This document shows positions 1 through 7,986 of a stretch of DNA of 64,000 bases, in pieces. The position numbers and the translations under genes were made by a program. Below the pieces are notes generated by a model, which was given only the letters and a program-made list of their open reading frames with translations, did no database searches and was not told the origin of the DNA. Within the stretch, counting starts at the first letter, position 1. The number at the start of each line of letters is the position of its first letter. Source of the DNA: Marinilabiliales bacterium (lineage in GTDB: Bacteria; Bacteroidota; Bacteroidia; Bacteroidales; SZUA-534); assembly GCA_003512955.1 (NCBI GenBank), contig DOTG01000003.1, forward strand, positions 220,517 to 284,516, read 5' to 3'.

Positions 1-1042
1 TAGCGGCGATGGTTTTTATGGTGGTGTTTTTGTATCGGCGTTATATTCACAAGCATTTGCGTCGAACAATGTTAACGAAATTGTTGAAACCGCCATTAAA
101 ACTATCCCTGCCGGAACCAAGTTTCACAATTGCATTGCCGATGTCATTCAATGGCACAAACAATATCCTACCAATTGGAAAGCCGCTTGGTTTGAATTAG
201 AGAAGAAATGGAATAACGATGTGGGATGTCCGAAAGGTTGTTTTTTATCGTTCAATATCGATGCAAAAATAAATTCAGCCTATGTAACCATTGGGCTTTT
301 GTACGGACAGGGCGATTTTACAAAGTCGGTAAATATTGCTGCCCGTTGCGGACAGGATGCCGACTGCAACCCAGCCACGGTGGGAGGGGTTCTTGGGGTT
401 ATGAACGGGTATTCAAATATTCCGGCTTTTTGGCTGAATCCGCTCAAAGAGATTGAACCTCTGATTTTTGAGAATACCTCTATGTCACTGAGTAAAGCCT
501 ACGATTTAAGCTTCAAACACGCTTTGACTACCATCCAAAAGGCTGGTGGCTCTGTTGCTGATGATACCATCAAAATTCCAATACAAGTTCCAACTCCAAT
601 GGCCTACGAACAAAATTTTGAAAAAACACATCCGGTACTTCGCGACCGTTTCGACCGCTCATTTACGGATATATTGTCGTATGATTTTGTTGGAAATGGG
701 TATATCTTTTACGGCAACCTGATAAAGAACGCCAAAATTGATAAAGACTATATCGACAGGGTATCGAAACGCGTTGGTTCTGAAATGTTTGGATTGGCCG
801 AACCCAACGATCCTTACGTGGCTGAATTGGAAGTTTATATTGATGGTAAGTTTGATGAAAAGGTGCAGATGCCTATGAAAAATAGTTCGCGAAGATTAGA
901 ACCACATTGGAAATATCAACTCACCGAAGGAACTCACAACGTGACCCTAAAATGGGTGAATCCGCATAAGGATTATGAAATCCGGATCAACGATATTGTT
1001 GTTTATTCTGAAAATGAACCCGTTAACAATTTACCTCAATAG
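1..1042 (+). CDS. ADP-ribosylglycohydrolase-fold protein (5' truncated by window edge)
   Basis: The reading frame is open from base 2, so the gene enters from the left; the first in-frame ATG (221) lies inside the conserved domain and is not the true start. The visible part matches the next gene residue for residue in many places: a glycine-rich SGDGFYGG, a WHKQYP stretch, and the signature CGQDADCNPAT near bases 348-380. That signature corresponds to the second metal-binding loop (GGDxDT) of ADP-ribosylglycohydrolases (DraG/ARH family), which remove ADP-ribose from proteins or small acceptors. After the catalytic domain comes a C-terminal part of about 170 residues ending in a beta-rich segment, shared with the paralogue. 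The stop is 2 bp before the next ATG, so the two are co-transcribed and probably arose by tandem duplication. The family is clear; the substrate is unknown and hydrolysis is not proven. Confidence 0.8.
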   Translation, partial: SGDGFYGGVFVSALYSQAFASNNVNEIVETAIKTIPAGTKFHNCIADVIQWHKQYPTNWKAAWFELEKKWNNDVGCPKGCFLSFNIDAKINSAYVTIGLLYGQGDFTKSVNIAARCGQDADCNPATVGGVLGVMNGYSNIPAFWLNPLKEIEPLIFENTSMSLSKAYDLSFKHALTTIQKAGGSVADDTIKIPIQVPTPMAYEQNFEKTHPVLRDRFDRSFTDILSYDFVGNGYIFYGNLIKNAKIDKDYIDRVSKRVGSEMFGLAEPNDPYVAELEVYIDGKFDEKVQMPMKNSSRRLEPHWKYQLTEGTHNVTLKWVNPHKDYEIRINDIVVYSENEPVNNLPQ

Positions 1043-1044
1043 CT

Positions 1045-2616
1045 ATGATTATAAAAAATACGATACTATTTTTGCTTCTACTGAGTGCATCCGTCCTCGC
1101 ATCTTGTTCAGGAAAGAAGGCAACAAATCAAGAACTTCCGGCAAAAGTGAAATTATCTACACTCGCATTGAAAGACAAAATCAAAGGGGGATGGGCCGGA
1201 CAAACCATTGGATGTACTTTTGGCGGCCCTACCGAATTCAAATTTAAAGGAACCCTGATTCAAGACTATCAACCTTTAGTTTGGTATGATGACTATATTA
1301 AGGAAACCTTTGAGCTTGATCCGGGATTGTACGATGATGTTTATATGGATCTCACTTTTGTGGAGGTACTCGAAAGAATTGGGCCCGATGCCCCTGCCGA
1401 TTCTTTCGCGGTTTCGTTTGCCAATGATGATTATAAGCTTTGGCACGCTAACCAGGCTGCGCGTTATAACATATTGAACGGGATTATGCCCCCTGCTTCT
1501 GGCCATTGGATGAACAACCCACATGCCGACGATATTGACTTTCAGATTGAAGCTGACTTTGCCGGAATGATGTCTCCGGGAATGATTAATTCCGCCTCGG
1601 AAATTTGCGACCGTACCGGTCATATCATGAATTATGGCGACGGATGGTACGGAGGTGTATTTATGGCAGCCATGTATGCCACTGCTTTTATTTCCGACGA
1701 TATTAATTTTATTATTGCCCAAGGTTTAAAACCCATTCCTGAAAACACCAAGTTTTATCAGGCAATCAGCGATGTAATAAAATGGCACAAGCAATACCCT
1801 GACGACTGGAAACAATGTTGGTTTGAATTCGAAAAGAAACACACCTCTGAAGTTGGGTGCCCTGAAGGAGTTTTCAATGCTTTTAATATCGATGCAAGCG
1901 TAAATGCAGCTTACGTGGTTATTGGCTTGTTGTATGGCGAAAAAGACTTTTACAAGACACTGGAAATTTCAACCCGGTGCGGACAGGATTCCGATTGTAA
2001 TCCAGCCACGGCTGCCGGTATTTTAGGCGTTATTTACGGTTATGAGAAAATCCCTGATTTTTGGAAGCCTTCCATTGAAAAAGTAAATGAACTAAAATTC
2101 CCTTATTCAAACATCACCTTGAACGAGATTTACGATTTAAGCTACAAACACGCATTACAGATGATTGCAAACAATGGGGGTGAAATAGGTAACGACTCAA
2201 TTTTAATTCAGGTTCAACAACCTGAAAAGCTCAGGTTTGAACAATCGTTCGAAGGAATGTACCCCACCAAAGAATTATTGGTCAGAAAAGATTATTTTAA
2301 CGAAAACATAAAAATAGATTTTGACGGAAACGGCATTGTAGTGTTAGGAAATGTGAAAAGCCAGTGCAATATTGCAACCAGTGATTTTGTTGCTCTTTTA
2401 GATGTGTTTGTCGATGACGTAAGAACAGAACAAGTAAAAATGCCTTTTGACTACATAAAGCGGAAATATGACATCTACCATAAATATTTGCTAAAGAATG
2501 GAGAGCATAAAATAGAGCTAAAGTGGGTCAACCCCAATCCCGATTTCAGAATATACCTGAGATCTTATTTGATTTACAGCGAGCAGCCTAACAAAAAATC
2601 GGAACCAACTAATTAG
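1045..2616 (+). CDS. Lipoprotein with ADP-ribosylglycohydrolase fold
   Basis: 523 residues. A lipoprotein signal peptide ends in LASC with Cys21, so the protein is probably anchored outside the cytoplasm. Motifs of the ADP-ribosylglycohydrolase family follow: GGWAGQTIGC (about 48-57), the acidic pair in LYDDVYMDL (D97, D98) and CGQDSDCNPAT (about 312-322). In classical family members both acidic clusters carry a Thr metal ligand (DDT; GGDxDT); here these positions are Val and Cys, so metal binding may differ. A C-terminal beta-rich region (about 400-510) is shared with the preceding gene. An extracytoplasmic location is unusual for enzymes acting on intracellular ADP-ribosylated proteins and suggests an external substrate, perhaps a glycoside or nucleoside derivative (inference). 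Next gene follows after 13 bp; same operon as two esterases and a sugar permease. Confidence 0.85.
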   Translation: MIIKNTILFLLLLSASVLASCSGKKATNQELPAKVKLSTLALKDKIKGGWAGQTIGCTFGGPTEFKFKGTLIQDYQPLVWYDDYIKETFELDPGLYDDVYMDLTFVEVLERIGPDAPADSFAVSFANDDYKLWHANQAARYNILNGIMPPASGHWMNNPHADDIDFQIEADFAGMMSPGMINSASEICDRTGHIMNYGDGWYGGVFMAAMYATAFISDDINFIIAQGLKPIPENTKFYQAISDVIKWHKQYPDDWKQCWFEFEKKHTSEVGCPEGVFNAFNIDASVNAAYVVIGLLYGEKDFYKTLEISTRCGQDSDCNPATAAGILGVIYGYEKIPDFWKPSIEKVNELKFPYSNITLNEIYDLSYKHALQMIANNGGEIGNDSILIQVQQPEKLRFEQSFEGMYPTKELLVRKDYFNENIKIDFDGNGIVVLGNVKSQCNIATSDFVALLDVFVDDVRTEQVKMPFDYIKRKYDIYHKYLLKNGEHKIELKWVNPNPDFRIYLRSYLIYSEQPNKKSEPTN

Positions 2617-2629
2617 ATAAAAAAAGTTA

Positions 2630-4246
2630 ATGAAAATAAATGTATATACATATCATTTGTTATATAAAAAAATTCTAACGTTTGCGTTGATGATTATTGT
2701 TTTTTGGGCTTGTTCCAAGGATAATGAACCTATAACTCCAGGCACAACTTTTACACGTTTGTTGGCCAATGAAGTCATAAAAAGCAAAATACTTAAACGT
2801 GAAATAAACTATGCGGTGTTGTTGCCTAAAAATTACGGCAAAACTTCCGATTCATTTCCAGTAGTTTACCTATTACATGGATATGGTGACAATCAATCGG
2901 CATGGCACAAATATGGGTTGATTCAATATTATTCTGATTTGGATGTTGCTCAGAACGGCCCCATGATTTTTGTAATGCCTCAGGCTTTCAACACCTACTA
3001 CGTCAACAAATACAATGGAATTTATCCCTACATGGATTTTTTCACTACGGAACTGGTCCCAACCATTGATTCCGTTTACCGTACCAAAAAGGATAAAACC
3101 CAACGTGCCGTGATGGGTTTTTCAATGGGGGGTTATGGCGCATTAATTCTACCTGCCGTGCATCCCGAACTATTTTCTATCAGTGTACCGCTGAGCATGT
3201 CGTTCCGCACCGACGAACAATACATGGCCGAATCTCAAACTGCTTTCGACAACCAATGGGCCTCTGTCTTTGGAGGATATGGTACTGAGGGTATCAACCG
3301 GTTAACTGACTATTTTAAAGAGCACAGCCCATTTCATTTCTTCAATCAAAATGACCTTTCAAAATTCGCAACATTACGGATATTATTGGATTGTGGCGAT
3401 GATGAAGAATCCTTGTCAGTAACCAATGGCGCTTTACATAATTTATTGAAAAACCGTTCGATACCTCATGAGTTCAGAGTCAGGAACGGTGGCCACTCAT
3501 GGGATTATTGGCACAAATCACTCCCCGAAGCTTTAGCATTTATCAGCCATGGTTTTCAAAACCTGAATTACCCTGAAAATCAGGAACCTGTTACAGTAGA
3601 GAATCAAATATTACCCGAGCAATATCAACTGGAGGATTTGAACGGTAGTAATATCCAATTAGGGATATTTAAGCCTGCCGATTACGATTTAAATACCAGC
3701 TTGTATCCAGGAATTTTTCTACTCCACGGTTACAAAGGGGGCACACGTTCCGAAAACGCTAAACAAATTCTTTCGCTCCTGAATGATAAAATGCAAACAG
3801 GAAAGCTCCCAAACTCGCTGATTATTGAAATTCCAGTATCAGAAAATGAAATTACGGCTGAAATTTTTACATCAGTCCTGAATCAAATCAAAACCAACTA
3901 CCACTTGATGGATGATAACAAAGGGCTTGTATTAATGGGAAATGAAAATGGAGGCACCACCGCTTGTTCATTAATTGATGAATTCCCGGATACATTCAAC
4001 GGGTGTTTTCTTTTCGATGCTAATTTAACACCGGATGCAACCCCAACAGCAAATCAATATTATTATGTGGATGCATCCGATAAAACCAACAATCCTGCAG
4101 GAAATTATAATTTCTATTTAACCCTGCGGAACAATGGTAATGATCATGAATACAGGATCCATCAAGGAACACCATCACTTCAATCTACGTTGAACGGTAT
4201 CAATGAGTCAATAAATTATTTATCAAAAAAACTTAGAAACTCTTAA
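2630..4246 (+). CDS. Putative esterase (esterase D / feruloyl esterase-like), lipoprotein, two-domain
   Basis: 538 residues with a lipobox ending in FWAC (Cys28). The first domain is an alpha/beta hydrolase of the 'putative esterase' family (PF00756; enterochelin, feruloyl and S-formylglutathione esterases): oxyanion segment YLLHGYGD, nucleophile elbow GFSMGGYG with Ser165, acid in the LDCGDDEE region, and the catalytic His in RNGGHSWDYW. A second, weaker copy of the fold starts near residue 360 (FLLHGYKGG); its elbow reads LMGNENGGT, so the serine position is Asn or Glu and this half is probably non-catalytic, serving binding or structure. It follows the glycohydrolase gene by 13 bp and precedes a paralogous esterase by 2 bp. 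Likely deacylates a substrate outside the cytoplasm; the actual ester is unknown. Confidence 0.85.
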   Translation: MKINVYTYHLLYKKILTFALMIIVFWACSKDNEPITPGTTFTRLLANEVIKSKILKREINYAVLLPKNYGKTSDSFPVVYLLHGYGDNQSAWHKYGLIQYYSDLDVAQNGPMIFVMPQAFNTYYVNKYNGIYPYMDFFTTELVPTIDSVYRTKKDKTQRAVMGFSMGGYGALILPAVHPELFSISVPLSMSFRTDEQYMAESQTAFDNQWASVFGGYGTEGINRLTDYFKEHSPFHFFNQNDLSKFATLRILLDCGDDEESLSVTNGALHNLLKNRSIPHEFRVRNGGHSWDYWHKSLPEALAFISHGFQNLNYPENQEPVTVENQILPEQYQLEDLNGSNIQLGIFKPADYDLNTSLYPGIFLLHGYKGGTRSENAKQILSLLNDKMQTGKLPNSLIIEIPVSENEITAEIFTSVLNQIKTNYHLMDDNKGLVLMGNENGGTTACSLIDEFPDTFNGCFLFDANLTPDATPTANQYYYVDASDKTNNPAGNYNFYLTLRNNGNDHEYRIHQGTPSLQSTLNGINESINYLSKKLRNS

Positions 4247-4248
4247 AC

Positions 4249-5820
4249 ATGTACCTGAAAAAAATACACCTGTTTGCCTTCTACATCCTTTATTCATTCT
4301 CTGCTTTTGCTGCTGATAAAGAAGAGCTAAGGATAAAAGAAAGTTTAAGTATGTATAGCAATATCTTAGGCCAGGATGTAAAATATTCCATTTGCTTACC
4401 TGAAGATTATTATACCAGCAATAAAAGCTTTCCGGTTGTTTATTTATTACATGGTTTGGGCGATGACGAAACTTCGTGGCTTGAATATGGGCGGGTAAGC
4501 CAGATATCAGATCAATTGGTGAAAGAAAAGGAAATTGTTCCCATGATTTTTGTAATGCCGCAAGGGTTCCGCTCCTATTATGTTAATGATTATGCCGGAA
4601 CTTTCCGATACCGGGATATGTTTATTCAGGAACTTATCCCATTTATCGACAGCCATTACCGCACCATGGACAATAAAAACCATCGGGCAACTATGGGATA
4701 CTCTATGGGTGGTTTTGGTGCACTCGTTTTACCGTTGAAAAACCCGGAAGTTATTAATACATGTGTTCCCATGAGCATCTCCATCCGTACCGATGAGCAA
4801 TACATGGAAGAAGATGGCTCGGAATGGGATAACCAATGGGGACGCATATTTGGAGGTACAGGCAAGGTGGGGAGTGAACGGATTACTGAATATTACAAAC
4901 AAAACAGCCCATTTCATATATTCATGCAAAATGACTTAACAACACTCTCATCCTTAAAAATTTATATCGATAATGGGGATGATGAACATACACTTTGCCG
5001 AAGTAACGAAGAGCTGCACATGCTCATGAGAAAAAGGGAGGTTCCACACGAATTCAGAGTACGCAACGGGGGTCATGAATTCTATTATTGGCGGGGAGCT
5101 CTTCCGAATGGCCTCCGTTTTATCAGTGACTCTTTTGAGGGTAAACCTTACCGGGGAGATTTGCCGGTAAAAACAAATACCTCAGGTACCTTAAAAACAC
5201 AACTGGTTGAATTCAAAAAAGGAAACTGTTCGTGCCCGGTTTATTTGCCCAATGAATATAAGTACACTACCCGCAATTATCCTGTAATTTATATTATGGG
5301 GGATTTCAATAACAATGAAATGGAGCAAATGACGGAACTTATCCATCAGAATATTGAAAATGGACAACTTCCACCCATGCTTGCCGCAATTCTTCCAATT
5401 CAAAACGACAGCCTCAGCACAAATATTATTACTTCCATTGAAAGCGGATTCCGGATTCGTAAGGGATTTCGCTTTCGGGCAATTATTGGGATGGACAGTA
5501 GCAGTGCTTTTACTTTTAAAGAGGGAATAAAACCTGAAAATTATACAGTTTGTGCCATTTTTAATTCCACGTTAAGTGAAAACGAAATTCAAAAAATGTT
5601 GCAACAAATAGATTCAAAATCCTTAAACCGCACATGGTTTTATGTTGTGGCTCCCGATAAGGGCTCAAATTACTCAGGAAACGGCACACTTCATATACTC
5701 CTCCGCGACAAAGATATTTACCATGAATACCGTGTTTATGAAGGCACGGGAAAATTCGATGAATTATCAGGTTATTTTACTGATTTGCTGTTATTTATTG
5801 CTAAAAAATTCCATAATTAA
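4249..5820 (+). CDS. Secreted putative esterase (PF00756-like), two-domain
   Basis: 523 residues; paralogue of the preceding gene (same YLLHG, NSPFH, RNGGH blocks). A type I signal peptide (cleavage after about FSAFA) replaces the lipoprotein signal, so it may be periplasmic or released rather than lipid-anchored. The catalytic domain has elbow GYSMGGFG with Ser152, acid in IDNGDDEH, and His in RNGGHEFYYW. A second hydrolase-like half begins near residue 325 (PVIYIMGDF); the elbow there reads IIGMDSSSAF, without the G-x-S-x-G pattern, so it is probably inactive. Both paralogues keep a decayed second domain, which argues that it has a kept non-catalytic role. Start is 2 bp after the previous stop, showing tight co-transcription. 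Confidence 0.85.
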   Translation: MYLKKIHLFAFYILYSFSAFAADKEELRIKESLSMYSNILGQDVKYSICLPEDYYTSNKSFPVVYLLHGLGDDETSWLEYGRVSQISDQLVKEKEIVPMIFVMPQGFRSYYVNDYAGTFRYRDMFIQELIPFIDSHYRTMDNKNHRATMGYSMGGFGALVLPLKNPEVINTCVPMSISIRTDEQYMEEDGSEWDNQWGRIFGGTGKVGSERITEYYKQNSPFHIFMQNDLTTLSSLKIYIDNGDDEHTLCRSNEELHMLMRKREVPHEFRVRNGGHEFYYWRGALPNGLRFISDSFEGKPYRGDLPVKTNTSGTLKTQLVEFKKGNCSCPVYLPNEYKYTTRNYPVIYIMGDFNNNEMEQMTELIHQNIENGQLPPMLAAILPIQNDSLSTNIITSIESGFRIRKGFRFRAIIGMDSSSAFTFKEGIKPENYTVCAIFNSTLSENEIQKMLQQIDSKSLNRTWFYVVAPDKGSNYSGNGTLHILLRDKDIYHEYRVYEGTGKFDELSGYFTDLLLFIAKKFHN

Positions 5821-5854
5821 AATGTATAGAAAAACAACTTAAAAATTAAATCCT

Positions 5855-6862
5855 ATGTTCATTGTACAAAACTATTTTTTAGCCGTTGTCCTCTGTTTCG
5901 TCACCATGTTGTGTTGGGGTTCGTGGGGCAATACTCAAAAGTTGGCCGCTAAAACCTGGCGCTACGAATTATTTTATTGGGATTATGTTCTTGGCATTGT
6001 ATTGCTTTCAATTTTTCTTGCATTCACTTTTGGGAGCATTGGAGAGCAAGGACGAAGCTTTACCACTGACATTGTCCAAGTAAGTAGCAGCAATTTCTGG
6101 AGCGCTTTTTTTGGCGGAGTCATATTTAATGCTTCTAACATATTATTGGCTGCAGCCATCTCTATCTCAGGTATGGCTGTTGCATTTCCATTAGGAGTAG
6201 GCCTTGCACTTGTGTTGGGTGTTTTAGTAAATTACATACAGGCTCCCAAAGGAGACCCCATCCTATTGTTCTTGGGTGTATTTGCCATCATGATTGCTAT
6301 TGTTTTCAATGGGGTAGCATCTGGCAAAATGAATGCAGAAAAAGACCAGACCACCGCAAAAAAGGGTATCTGGATTGCTGTAAGTGCCGGTATTCTGATG
6401 TCGCTGTTTTATCGTTTTGTAGCCGCTGCCATGGATTTAAACAACTTTGAATCGCCCGAAGTGGGTAAGGCTACCCCCTATTCGGCATTCTTTATTTTTG
6501 CAATAGGGATGCTCGCCAGTAATTTCATCTTTAATACATTGGTAATGAAAAAGCCATTTGTAGGACAACCTGTTTCATATAAAGATTATTTTACGGGCGG
6601 CTTATCCACGCACATGGTGGGTGTTTTAGGCGGCCTTATTTGGGGAGTCGGTACGTCATTAAGTTATATTGCTGCCGGTAAAGCAGGCGCAGCCATTTCG
6701 TATGGTCTAGGTCAAGGAGCCACCATGGTTGCTGCTTTGTGGGGTGTATTTATCTGGAAAGAATTTAAGGGGGCCAACAAAAATGTCAATTTTTTACTTT
6801 TTCTCATGTTTCTACTTTTTACCTCCGGATTGATTTTAATTATCACATCTGGTGGAAATTAA
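5855..6862 (+). CDS. DMT-superfamily sugar permease (RhaT / glucose-ribose porter-like)
   Basis: 335 residues with about ten hydrophobic segments and no signal peptide; an inner-membrane transporter. The N-terminus has CWGSWGNTQKL, which I recognise from Bacteroidota permeases of the RhaT/GRP sugar transporter group (PF06379/PF06800-like), often annotated as 'multidrug DMT transporter permease'. Repeated small-residue helices such as AFPLGVGLALVLGVL and ISYGLGQGATMVAALWG fit the two-repeat DMT fold. It sits 34 bp after the second esterase and probably imports the sugar released by the upstream glycohydrolase and esterases; ribose or a ribose-like sugar would be a reasonable guess, but this is inference from neighbours only. 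Confidence 0.75.
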   Translation: MFIVQNYFLAVVLCFVTMLCWGSWGNTQKLAAKTWRYELFYWDYVLGIVLLSIFLAFTFGSIGEQGRSFTTDIVQVSSSNFWSAFFGGVIFNASNILLAAAISISGMAVAFPLGVGLALVLGVLVNYIQAPKGDPILLFLGVFAIMIAIVFNGVASGKMNAEKDQTTAKKGIWIAVSAGILMSLFYRFVAAAMDLNNFESPEVGKATPYSAFFIFAIGMLASNFIFNTLVMKKPFVGQPVSYKDYFTGGLSTHMVGVLGGLIWGVGTSLSYIAAGKAGAAISYGLGQGATMVAALWGVFIWKEFKGANKNVNFLLFLMFLLFTSGLILIITSGGN

Positions 6863-6909
6863 CAATAATACCTAAATATTTTTATTTATTTAAATCTAAA
6901 TTATTTATT

Positions 6910-7686
6910 ATGAAAAAGTTATTCGGATTCTTGATGATTGCCGCATTCGTGGCCACAGCATTTGTTTCCTGCGATAAGGATGATAATGGCGATGATCCTA
7001 TTGTTGTGAAAGCTTCTCCAATAAAAACTATTGGAGTAGTTTATACTGACGGTGTTGAATTGTATGAATTTTTTTATCATGCAACTACAAAAAAAATTAC
7101 TGAAATCAAAAATTATTGGAACGATGAGTTAGACAAAACCATTACTTACGATTATTCTGTTTCAGGAAAACTAACGATTACTTCCGGAGATTCTGAAACC
7201 GAATATGAAGTTAACGAGGATGGAATGGTAACTAAAGAAGTTTGGAGTGATGATGAATGGGCTGCCTATGAATACAATACCGATGGTTATTTGGTGAAAA
7301 TTGTTGAACATTGGGGTGGAGCCGACCATCTAAAAATGGAGGCTGTAATCACAAATGGAAACATCATGAAACATACTACCTATGATGATGATGGTGTGAC
7401 TGTTAAAAAAATAAAGGAATTCACTTATACAACCGGTGACAATGTAAATGATATTCATCAGTCGAATATGGTTGACAGCAATACAAAACCGGTTGGTAAC
7501 TTATTTGGTAAGCCTTCCAAAAAACTGGTTGATTTTCTTGAGTATTGGGATCCAAGAGAAAGCCCTATTGAAAAAGGAAAAACAACCATCACCTACGAAT
7601 TTGATACCGAAAACCGTCCTATTGAAATTACAAGGGCTGGTGATGGCTGGTCCGAAGTATACACCTATTCATATTATGAGGAATAG
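6910..7686 (+). CDS. Hypothetical lipoprotein with YD-like beta repeats
   Basis: 258 residues. Lipoprotein signal ending in FVSC (Cys21) followed by an acidic linker (DKDDNGDD), typical of Bacteroidota surface lipoproteins exported to the outer leaflet. The mature part is made of short repeats with a Y-x-Y/D-x-D-G rhythm (TYDYSVSGKL, AYEYNTDGYLVKI, TYEFDTENRPIEI), similar to RHS/YD-type or DUF4595-like beta repeats. No catalytic motif is visible. It lies 47 bp after the permease and could be the last gene of that operon, possibly a substrate-binding surface protein; the function is not known. Confidence 0.7.
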   Translation: MKKLFGFLMIAAFVATAFVSCDKDDNGDDPIVVKASPIKTIGVVYTDGVELYEFFYHATTKKITEIKNYWNDELDKTITYDYSVSGKLTITSGDSETEYEVNEDGMVTKEVWSDDEWAAYEYNTDGYLVKIVEHWGGADHLKMEAVITNGNIMKHTTYDDDGVTVKKIKEFTYTTGDNVNDIHQSNMVDSNTKPVGNLFGKPSKKLVDFLEYWDPRESPIEKGKTTITYEFDTENRPIEITRAGDGWSEVYTYSYYEE

Positions 7687-7986
7687 TTAATGTTGTTTAG
7701 TTAATGCCTCTCCATCTCTCCATTTTAGAGGGTTGGAGATGGTGTTGGCTATTAAATTTACTAATTAAACAATATTGAAAAGTATGTGGAGTGATTATAC
7801 TTTTTTTTATTGAACAATTTAGACACTTCAATTTTATAAACCAAGCAAGTTGATTGTTATTAAGAAAGTTAGCTTGCTTGGTTTTTACAATGGCTATTGT
7901 TGCCTATAAGGTATTCAGATAATTTACCTTTTTAATTTCCTAAGTTGTAAGCCATTTGCCTCAACCCGTCTAAAAGAACTATATTT
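7687..7986. other. Intergenic region with two hairpins
   Basis: No coding signal. It contains a weak bulged hairpin just after the lipoprotein gene (7712-7742, arms ccatctctcca and tggagatgg, no T-run) and a stronger inverted repeat at 7838-7884 listed separately. The last 100 bp before the DASS gene are AT-rich and may hold its promoter, but no clear TAnnTTTG element was found. Confidence 0.6.
7838..7886 (+). terminator. Likely factor-independent terminator
   Basis: Perfect 12-bp arms aaaccaagcaag (7838-7849) and cttgcttggttt (7873-7884) separated by 23 nt, followed by a short T-run. It would stop transcription from the esterase/permease/lipoprotein operon before the DASS transporter gene. 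The loop is long, so efficiency is uncertain. Confidence 0.6.

Noticed and set aside
221..223. ATG 221 as the start of the first gene
   Set aside because: It lies inside a conserved domain; homologous sequence continues upstream in the same frame to the window edge.
9..456. Short open frames at 9-200 and 226-456 (+)
   Set aside because: They lie in other frames of the truncated glycohydrolase gene, whose frame is open from base 2 and matches its paralogue.
7712..7742. Hairpin after the YD-like lipoprotein gene as its terminator
   Set aside because: The stem has a 2-nt bulge and no T-run; the hairpin at 7838-7886 is a better candidate.
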